Below, piece by piece: positions 1 to 5,384 of a DNA stretch of 56,369 nt (positions are counted from its first letter, which is position 1; each line of letters begins with the position of its first letter). The notes beneath the pieces were generated by a model. The model was not told where the DNA came from and did not search any database. It saw only the letters and a list, made by a program, of their open reading frames with translations. A program made the translations under genes and the position numbers. This stretch comes from Anaerolineae bacterium (GTDB lineage Bacteria > Chloroflexota > Anaerolineae > UBA4142 > SHND01). Where the stretch lies: positions 1 through 56,369 of the forward strand of contig JAJVIA010000032.1 in the NCBI GenBank assembly GCA_022072245.1, given 5' to 3'.

Positions 1-372
1 GGCAGGATTGTTTCGGACGAATACGTTGAACCTGACGCACACGCGATTGCAGGCGCCATTGAACGCGCGAAAAATTTGAATGTAGATTGCATCATTCTGG
101 CGGGCGAAACGTCCATTATGAACACAAGCGACGTTACGCCGAGTGGGATTACTTTGGCGGGCGGAACGATTGAATTGTACGGCGCGCCCGTCGAGCCGGG
201 GAATTTGTTGCTGCTCGCATACGCGGACGATTTGCCCATCATCGGCGCGCCGGGCTGCGTGAAATCGCGTGATACGAATGTAGTGGATTTGATTTTGCCG
301 CGCGTGCTGGCGGGGGAACGCTTGAGAAAACAAGATATTGTCGCGTTGGCGAATGGGGGCTTGCTGCTCTAG
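1..372 (+). CDS. Molybdopterin-binding domain protein, C-terminal part
   Basis: The reading frame is open from base 1, so the N-terminus lies outside the window; 123 residues are visible. The run GETSIMNTSDVTPSGI, then PVEPGNLLLL, then IGAPGCVKSRDTNVVD matches the C-terminal part of the MoaB/MoeA-like molybdopterin-binding domain found in Mo-cofactor nucleotidyltransferase-type proteins, where the pattern is PVDPGNLL followed by GAPGC and a conserved Asn. Such proteins bind molybdopterin or its adenylate in the cytoplasm during cofactor maturation. Whether this one also had an N-terminal nucleotidyltransferase domain cannot be seen. It is followed directly by a strong terminator, so it ends its transcription unit. 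Confidence 0.7.
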   Translation, partial: GRIVSDEYVEPDAHAIAGAIERAKNLNVDCIILAGETSIMNTSDVTPSGITLAGGTIELYGAPVEPGNLLLLAYADDLPIIGAPGCVKSRDTNVVDLILPRVLAGERLRKQDIVALANGGLLL

Positions 373-381
373 AAACATAAA

Positions 382-409
382 GACGTTCCGCTGGAACGTC
401 CTTTTTTTT
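382..409 (+). terminator. Rho-independent terminator of the molybdopterin-binding gene
   Basis: The 8-bp perfect stem GACGTTCC/GGAACGTC has a 3-nt loop and is followed by a run of eight T. It starts 10 nt after the stop codon. It lies at the convergent junction with the DUF4058 gene, whose last bases overlap the T run. Confidence 0.9.
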
Positions 410-1205
410 ATTGCGGCGCATTTGCCGCGCGAATTTTTTCTTGGATCCACTGCGCGTCCGCCTGATTCAATTCGGGCGGCGGCGGCGGTTGCGTGTAATC
501 GAGCAACCGTTCGTAGCGCACCAATTTGAAACAGGCGTCCACCGCCGCTTGCAAATCGAGTACAACATCGGGGTCGGGCGGCAAAAGCGGAATCGGAATT
601 TTCGGCAATTTATCGCGCAAACCAAGCGGATAAACCAAAGTGCGCGGACGCCGTTCGGCGCGGCTCAAGAAAACAAAATACGGCGCGTCGGGCAATTTGC
701 CGATCAGTTGGATGCGCTTGCCTGCGCGCAGTAAATCAATTTCGACGAGATGCGTGCGCGTCCCCAAGAGTTTCGCGCGCTTGGCATTGTATTGTTCCCA
801 TCCTTTGCCGCGTTTGTTGCCGGGCGACAAAAGTTCAATCACGGTCACGAGACGCCGCTGCGCCACATCGCGTATTTCCACGCTCAACGCGGGAATCGTT
901 TGCGGAATTGGGCTTGTCAACTCGACCGCATCCGCGCGCGTTTCTTCCGCCACATATTCCGCCAACGCCTCTTGGACGCGCGCCGTCTCGACGATATGGA
1001 CATCGGGATATATGCTATCGCCCGGTTCCGAAACGATTTCGAGCGCGCCATCATCCAGCCAATAATGTTTATTCAACAAAGCCGTATAGCGTTCCGAGAG
1101 CGCGCGCAGCAATTGTTCGCTAATTTGATTTATCAAGCGGTCGTGAAATTCCATCCACATCTCGCCTTCGAGATACGGATCCATGCCGGGAAACGGTGAT
1201 GCCAT
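408..1205 (-). CDS. DUF4058 family protein
   Basis: This 265-residue protein begins MASPFPGMDPYLEGEMW, the hallmark N-terminus of the DUF4058 family common in Cyanobacteria and Chloroflexota. A downstream EIRDVAQRRLVTVIELLSPGNKR segment also fits the family; in sequence it resembles PD-(D/E)XK-like cores, but that reading is only suggestive. The function is unknown. I chose the ATG at 1205 because AGGGGAGG lies 5 nt upstream and because this ATG overlaps the stop of the GrpB gene in a TGATG arrangement, which indicates translational coupling. A GTG one codon earlier (1208) is also possible. Confidence 0.8.
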   Translation of the reverse strand: MASPFPGMDPYLEGEMWMEFHDRLINQISEQLLRALSERYTALLNKHYWLDDGALEIVSEPGDSIYPDVHIVETARVQEALAEYVAEETRADAVELTSPIPQTIPALSVEIRDVAQRRLVTVIELLSPGNKRGKGWEQYNAKRAKLLGTRTHLVEIDLLRAGKRIQLIGKLPDAPYFVFLSRAERRPRTLVYPLGLRDKLPKIPIPLLPPDPDVVLDLQAAVDACFKLVRYERLLDYTQPPPPPELNQADAQWIQEKIRAANAPQ

Positions 1206-1726
1206 CACAACCTCCCCTGAGCGCGTTCCGCGCGCGCCCGCGCTTCGATTTCGCGGATGAAGGGTGTTTTGGCTTCAGTGTACGCGGGACGGTCATTGCG
1301 AAATTTTTCTGCGAGCGCGTATTTCAATTCAGCGTACTCTTGCGCGGCGTCGCGATGCGCGCGTAGATAATCGCGAAAACCGAAATGGCGTTCGATTTCG
1401 GGATTCCCGCGCACGTAAAGATGAATGTGACACGGCTCGAACGCGCGACGGTCAAAATAAACACGCCCCGCAACTTCCGCCTCGCCAAAACAGGTATAGC
1501 CCATTCGCACCAGCGGCGTAATCGCGCGCAGGGCGTCTTCTGCCGATTCGACGATGATCGCAAGATCAAGAATCGGTTTTGCCGCGAGCCCGACGACGGA
1601 CGTACTGCCGATATGTTCAACCTCAGCGCGCAATTCGTCAAACGCGCTCAAAATCATTTCGCGTTCGGCTTTAAATTGAACCGCCCATTGTGGGTCATAG
1701 GGCAGCACGACGATTGGCTCACTCAT
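1205..1726 (-). CDS. GrpB/UPF0157 family protein
   Basis: This 173-residue protein has the UPF0157 (GrpB) signature: YDPQWAVQFKAE near the N-terminus, then VEHIGSTSVVGLAAKPILDLAI, a nucleotidyltransferase-fold core with the conserved GSTSV and KPxxDL elements, then HIHLYVRG and FRDYLRAH. The family belongs to the minimal nucleotidyltransferase superfamily, and members have been fused to CoaE kinase, but the substrate is not known. It follows era after 39 bp that hold a perfect inverted repeat, and it is coupled to the DUF4058 gene by TGATG. No clear Shine-Dalgarno precedes its ATG. Confidence 0.85.
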   Translation of the reverse strand: MSEPIVVLPYDPQWAVQFKAEREMILSAFDELRAEVEHIGSTSVVGLAAKPILDLAIIVESAEDALRAITPLVRMGYTCFGEAEVAGRVYFDRRAFEPCHIHLYVRGNPEIERHFGFRDYLRAHRDAAQEYAELKYALAEKFRNDRPAYTEAKTPFIREIEARARAERAQGRL

Positions 1727-1736
1727 ACGCGCTTGG

Positions 1737-1761
1737 TAGTAACGAATTGAATTCGTTACTA
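1737..1761. repeat. Perfect 10-bp inverted repeat between era and grpB
   Basis: TAGTAACGAA and TTCGTTACTA flank a 5-nt spacer and fill nearly all of the 39-bp gap between the era stop and the GrpB start. There is no T run on either strand, so it is not a canonical terminator. It could be an mRNA-stabilising or processing hairpin, or a palindromic protein-binding site. Confidence 0.7.
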
Positions 1762-1765
1762 TGCC

Positions 1766-2704
1766 TTACTCATAACCCAACTCGCGCAGCAAACGATCAT
1801 CGCGCCGCCACTGCGGACGCACCTTGACCGTCAACTCTAAATACACTTGATGCCCGAGCCACGCTTCGATTTCTTTGCGCGCGGCGGCGCCAACTTTTTT
1901 CAACATGCTGCCGCGTTCGCCGATTACAATCGCTTTTTGCGAATCCTTTTCCACCCAAATCGTCGCGGAAATGTACGTTAAATTTTCGGAACGCTCTTCC
2001 CACTCATCCACCTGCACCGCAATCGAATGAGGAATCTCTTGGCGCGTATTGATGAGCAATTGTTCGCGCACCAGTTCGCCCGCGAGAAATTGCATCGGCA
2101 TATCCGTAATTTCATCTTCGGGATACAGCGCCGGGCCCTCGGGCAAACGCGCCACAATCAGCTCTAAAAGTTTGTCCGCGTTTTCCCGTTTCGTCGCCGT
2201 CAAACGCATCCAATCCGCATGTTTCACCAAATCAAAAAACGCTTGCGTAATTTCGCCGATAGCATCGCGTTTGAGCAAATCCATTTTGTTGAGCGCGAGC
2301 AGGACGGGAGCTTGGACGCGCGTATTCAACATTTCGGCAACATCCTCGTCTTCGCGCGTCGGCATCTTGGAGCCGTCCGCCACAAACACGACCACATCAA
2401 TTCCGTCCAACACATCTACGGCGGAGCGCACCATAAATTTGCCGAGCGGATGAATCGGGCGATGAATGCCGGGCGTATCCACAAATACAATTTGCGCGTC
2501 GGGGCGCGTCAAAATGCCGCGCACGACGCGGCGCGTCGTCTGCGGTTTGTCGGACACGATGGTCACTTTGGCGCCGACATATAAATTCAATAGCGTGGAC
2601 TTGCCCACATTCGGGCGTCCGACAATGGCGCACAAACCGGCGCGAAATTTTGACGTGTCCGCGTCCGCCGGCGCCGGCGTTTCATTATTTTTAGGTCGTG
2701 GCAT
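1766..2704 (-). CDS. era: GTPase Era
   Basis: This 312-residue protein has the normal length for Era. The G1 motif GRPNVGKST is near residue 29, followed by SDKPQTTR (G2), DTPG (G3) and NKMD (G4). A C-terminal KH domain contains IVIGERGSMLKKVGAAARKE and ends in a typical short tail. Era binds 16S rRNA and helps mature the 30S subunit. I start it at the ATG at 2704 (MPRPKNNETP) because the frame upstream runs inside the YdcF-like gene and reads as non-family sequence. The start overlaps the end of that gene by 14 bp, so translation is probably coupled. Confidence 0.95.
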   Translation of the reverse strand: MPRPKNNETPAPADADTSKFRAGLCAIVGRPNVGKSTLLNLYVGAKVTIVSDKPQTTRRVVRGILTRPDAQIVFVDTPGIHRPIHPLGKFMVRSAVDVLDGIDVVVFVADGSKMPTREDEDVAEMLNTRVQAPVLLALNKMDLLKRDAIGEITQAFFDLVKHADWMRLTATKRENADKLLELIVARLPEGPALYPEDEITDMPMQFLAGELVREQLLINTRQEIPHSIAVQVDEWEERSENLTYISATIWVEKDSQKAIVIGERGSMLKKVGAAARKEIEAWLGHQVYLELTVKVRPQWRRDDRLLRELGYE

Positions 2705-3266
2705 AATTACGGAAAAGATAAAAATAGAATGCGGCAAATTCGCGCAGCACGCTGTACGTGTCGCGCCATGCCGGTCTACGGTCAACGGCCGCCGCCGAGA
2801 CCTCTGAAATCCCAAAACGATAAAAGGCGAGCAGCGCGCGGTGCAGATGAAAATAATGCGACACAATCACCGCCGAATGGAATCCTTGCGCGTCCATAAT
2901 CATTTTTGCGCTGCGCCCCGATTCATACGTATCATAGCCCGCGCGGTCGGTAAAAATTTTTTCGGTCGGCACGCCGCGCTGCGCCAGATATTCGCGCATC
3001 ACATCGGCTTCTTGAAATCCTTCGCGCCCGAGACCGCCGCTTACAATAATATACCGAACCGTTCCATTTTGGTACAATTCCAACGCGCGGTCAAGACGCA
3101 CGCGCAAATGAATGGAAGGGACCCCGCTGCGTTCCACGCGGTTGCCCAGCACGATGGCGACATCCGCTTGACGCGGCTGCGCCTTGACGCCGAGCCATAC
3201 CGTCAACGCCGAGTGCAAACCGACCCAGCTTGCCAATCCCAGCAAGATCAATAATCCAACCCGCAT
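2691..3266 (-). CDS. YdcF/SanA-like DUF218 membrane-anchored protein
   Basis: This protein of about 191 residues has one N-terminal membrane segment (VGLLILLGLASWVGLHSALTV) followed by a DUF218 domain: VAIVLGNRVERSGVPS, then VRYIIVSGGLGREGFQEADVM, then TYESGRSAKMIM and AVIVSHYFHLHRAL. DUF218 proteins such as SanA and YdcF are envelope proteins whose enzymatic role is unclear. The ATG at 3266 overlaps the stop of the upstream gene as TGATG; a GTG six codons earlier (3284) is an alternative. It sits between the ProRS-like gene and era in a tightly overlapping operon. Confidence 0.8.
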   Translation of the reverse strand: MRVGLLILLGLASWVGLHSALTVWLGVKAQPRQADVAIVLGNRVERSGVPSIHLRVRLDRALELYQNGTVRYIIVSGGLGREGFQEADVMREYLAQRGVPTEKIFTDRAGYDTYESGRSAKMIMDAQGFHSAVIVSHYFHLHRALLAFYRFGISEVSAAAVDRRPAWRDTYSVLREFAAFYFYLFRNYATT

Positions 3267-4774
3267 CACGTCGAATTCGTCCACTGTTCCAATTCTTGCG
3301 CCAGCGCATCCAACGTCACCAAACGCGCCGCCGCCGCTTGACGCGGTTTGAATTCTATGGCGTTCTGCGCGACCGTCTTGGGGCCCACCGTGATTCGCAA
3401 TGGCAAGCCGATTAAATCGGCGTCGTTGAATTTGACGCCCGCGCTCTCGCTGCGGTCATCCACAAGCGCTTCCAAACCCGCAAAGAGCAGCGCATCCTTG
3501 ACCTGCGCCAGCGCGTCCGCCACTTCGGGTTTATCCGCGTTCAACGCGACGATACAAACGTCATACGGCGCAATCGTCCGCGCCCACAGGATGCCCTTGT
3601 CGTCGTGATGCGCGCCAATGTGCGCCAATAAAATCGCGCCGAGATCGAGTTCCATCGTCACCGCGATAGGTTTTTGCGCCTTGCCGTTCACGTCGAGGAA
3701 ATTGGCGTCGAGCGCGTACGGCGCGGAAACTCGACCGAGTTCAATGCCGCGCGCGAGTTCGAGCGCGCCGTCGCCTTCAGGGCTCGCGTCGCCCACGCGC
3801 GCCAATGCAATATCGGTCACTATATTCGGCGTATAATCGCGCGGCACATTCGTATTGAGCAAATGATAATCGGCTTTGTTCGCGCCGGCGACCAGATTCG
3901 GCGAATTCAAAATCGAATCGTCTATCACAATCGTCGCGCCGCGCGTGCCGATGGGCGAAGCGAAACCGGGCAGCGCGCCCACACGCGCAATCTCGTCGTT
4001 CGTCGCCCAGCGCAGCGTCGGGACGTCCAGCGCGCGCTTGACCTTGTCCTCGTCAATTTGCAAATCGCCGCGAATGACCGCAAAAATCACGCGCCCTTCG
4101 GACGCATAAAAAACGGCTTTGGCGGTGCGACTCGGCGGCACGTTCAAAAAACGCGCGAGCGCTTCAATCGTATCGCAATGCGGCGTCGCCACTTCTTGAC
4201 GCGGCAGCGGCGCTTCGGCGGCGGCGGCAGGTTTCAACGGCGTCGCGGCGGCGCGCGTCGCCGCGTACGTGCGCGCGGCGTTGGTAAAAACTTCAAGGTC
4301 GCGCGCCGGCGCGGTGAGATACCACACGCGCGCGTCCGCCGTATCGCGCGCCATCTGCGGCGCGATGCGCGTATATTCAAAAAAATCGCGCGCGATTTTC
4401 TGAAACACGCGCCGCGTCTCTTCAGCTGCCTCACGGCTCGCTTCGAACGACGTCACATGCAAACGCGTGACGCCGCCGCTGCGCCAATAGATGCGCGCGG
4501 GCAATTGTTTGTACGATTGGATTTCGGCGGACGCGAACGCGTCCAACGCGAGATGAGGCGCGCCGCGAATTTCGTGCGCGTCGAGCTCGCGCAAATCCGC
4601 GCGCAGCATGTGGCGCATTTGTGAAATCACATTCGCAGCGAACGGCAGATAAATTATCTCGCCGCGTTCGGCGGGACGAATCAACCCCGCGCGAAAAGCC
4701 AAGCGCAGCGTTTCATCCGTCAGGTCGGACGGCGCCTCACGCTTGGTTTTGATAAAAAGTTGAGAATATAACAT
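3266..4774 (-). CDS. ProRS-like protein with editing and anticodon domains but eroded catalytic core
   Basis: This 502-residue protein is clearly derived from bacterial prolyl-tRNA synthetase. It starts MLYSQLFIKTKREAP and has a motif-1-like YLPFAANVI. An INS/YbaK editing domain spans about 195-325, with Lys219 in RTAKAVFYA, GFASP at 270-274 and His304 in DYHLLN. ARGIELGRV and an anticodon-binding domain from IAPYDVCIV at about 401 follow. What is missing is striking. The stretch that should hold the PTHEE region is deleted, motif 2 (FRDE...RGREF) is replaced by IYWRSGGVTRLHVTSFE, the GGSGSHEF region is gone, and motif 3 (GCYGIGVSR) reads AVTMELDLGAIL. It is therefore unlikely to activate proline. 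I infer a trans-editing factor for mischarged tRNA-Pro or a regulator. The frame is intact, so it is not a recent pseudogene. The ATG at 4774 follows a TATACT box by 7 nt, so the message may be leaderless. Confidence 0.75.
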   Translation of the reverse strand: MLYSQLFIKTKREAPSDLTDETLRLAFRAGLIRPAERGEIIYLPFAANVISQMRHMLRADLRELDAHEIRGAPHLALDAFASAEIQSYKQLPARIYWRSGGVTRLHVTSFEASREAAEETRRVFQKIARDFFEYTRIAPQMARDTADARVWYLTAPARDLEVFTNAARTYAATRAAATPLKPAAAAEAPLPRQEVATPHCDTIEALARFLNVPPSRTAKAVFYASEGRVIFAVIRGDLQIDEDKVKRALDVPTLRWATNDEIARVGALPGFASPIGTRGATIVIDDSILNSPNLVAGANKADYHLLNTNVPRDYTPNIVTDIALARVGDASPEGDGALELARGIELGRVSAPYALDANFLDVNGKAQKPIAVTMELDLGAILLAHIGAHHDDKGILWARTIAPYDVCIVALNADKPEVADALAQVKDALLFAGLEALVDDRSESAGVKFNDADLIGLPLRITVGPKTVAQNAIEFKPRQAAAARLVTLDALAQELEQWTNST

Positions 4775-4781
4775 TGGAGCA

Positions 4782-4787
4782 AGTATA
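4782..4787 (-). promoter_or_regulatory. -10 box for the ProRS-like gene, likely leaderless start
   Basis: TATACT lies 7 nt upstream of the ATG at 4774 on the minus strand, so transcription would begin at or next to the start codon. No Shine-Dalgarno is present. The -35 region is only a T-rich run shared with the upstream terminator. Confidence 0.5.
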
Positions 4788-4804
4788 ATCGTAATTGCGA
4801 AAAC

Positions 4805-4836
4805 AAAAAAGCAGCGAGGCAACAACTCTCGCTGCT
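4805..4836 (-). terminator. Rho-independent terminator after DUF2442
   Basis: On the minus strand a 9-bp stem AGCAGCGAG/CTCGCTGCT with a 9-nt loop is followed by six T. It closes the DUF2442 transcript 15 nt after its stop codon. By the insertion model it was originally the terminator of the glycoside hydrolase gene. Confidence 0.85.
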
Positions 4837-4848
4837 TTTTGCTTTGAT

Positions 4849-4879
4849 TTTTATTTCGGCATGGCTGCCAACGCATCAA
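4849..4879. repeat. 31-bp direct repeat, copy 1 (end of DUF2442 gene)
   Basis: This sequence is identical, base for base over 31 bp, to 5354-5384. It contains the last codons (DALAAMPK and stop) of the DUF2442 gene in the same frame as in the glycoside hydrolase gene. Confidence 0.95.
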
Positions 4880-5132
4880 CTCCCGGCGCGGGCGCGCCGC
4901 GCAGCAATCCTTCGGCGCTTAGATCTTCATCCACATCGGGCCAGTGAATTCCAAATCCAGCGCCTGCAATCTGCCAGTTTTCGCGCTGTTGTGGTGTAGC
5001 ATGTAACAAGCGTGGATACCACACGATGGGCGCCGTAATCGTTCGTCCATCCCACAGGTCAACGCTTAGCGTATCCTCCGTAAAGTGGACATCTTTAATT
5101 CTTTCCCCAGCCGGAACGTCGTAGATGTTCAT
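4851..5132 (-). CDS. DUF2442 family protein with a borrowed C-terminal tail
   Basis: This 93-residue protein has the DUF2442 pattern: DVHFTEDTLSVDLWDGRTITAPIVWYPRL, then HWPDVDEDLSAEGLL. DUF2442 genes usually sit next to DUF4160 genes, as here, and the pair is often discussed as toxin-antitoxin-like, though not proven. The last eight residues, DALAAMPK, are the same as the end of the neighbouring glycoside hydrolase and come from the 31-bp direct repeat. The native C-terminus has probably been replaced during insertion. The start overlaps the DUF4160 gene by 38 bp, so translation is likely coupled. Confidence 0.85.
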   Translation of the reverse strand: MNIYDVPAGERIKDVHFTEDTLSVDLWDGRTITAPIVWYPRLLHATPQQRENWQIAGAGFGIHWPDVDEDLSAEGLLRGAPAPGVDALAAMPK

Positions 5133-5349
5133 TCCATCCCTCCAATAAGATCCGCTGATTTTCTTGGATTATCCTTTCAATCAGGCGCAACTCTTTAGGG
5201 CTATAACCAAGATTTCGCGCCAGACCAATTGGTTGAATCCAAAATTTTGCAGATTGCGCATCGCGATCAACATGGACATGCGGAGGTTCATGCAGGTCGT
5301 GACTAACAAAATAGAAGCGGTACGGGCCCACGCGCAGAACGCTTGGCAT
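5095..5349 (-). CDS. DUF4160 family protein
   Basis: This 84-residue protein has the DUF4160 signature FYFVSHDLHEPPHVHVDRD followed by AKFWI and a C-terminal helix around ELRLIERIIQENQ. It is the usual upstream partner of DUF2442. The start ATG lies only 6 bp after the stop of the glycoside hydrolase gene and has no visible Shine-Dalgarno, so it may depend on read-through from that gene. The function is unknown; the pairing suggests a small two-protein module that moves as a unit. Confidence 0.85.
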   Translation of the reverse strand: MPSVLRVGPYRFYFVSHDLHEPPHVHVDRDAQSAKFWIQPIGLARNLGYSPKELRLIERIIQENQRILLEGWNEHLRRSGWGKN

Positions 5350-5353
5350 TGTA

Positions 5354-5384
5354 TTTTATTTCGGCATGGCTGCCAACGCATCAA
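5354..5384. repeat. 31-bp direct repeat, copy 2 (end of glycoside hydrolase gene)
   Basis: This is the second copy of the repeat at 4849-4879. The two copies bracket 474 bp that hold essentially only the DUF4160/DUF2442 pair. Confidence 0.95.

Noticed and set aside
4851-5349. Firm call of a toxin-antitoxin system for DUF4160/DUF2442
   Set aside because: Gene layout fits, but no toxic fold or known toxin residues can be shown from sequence, so I report only the families.
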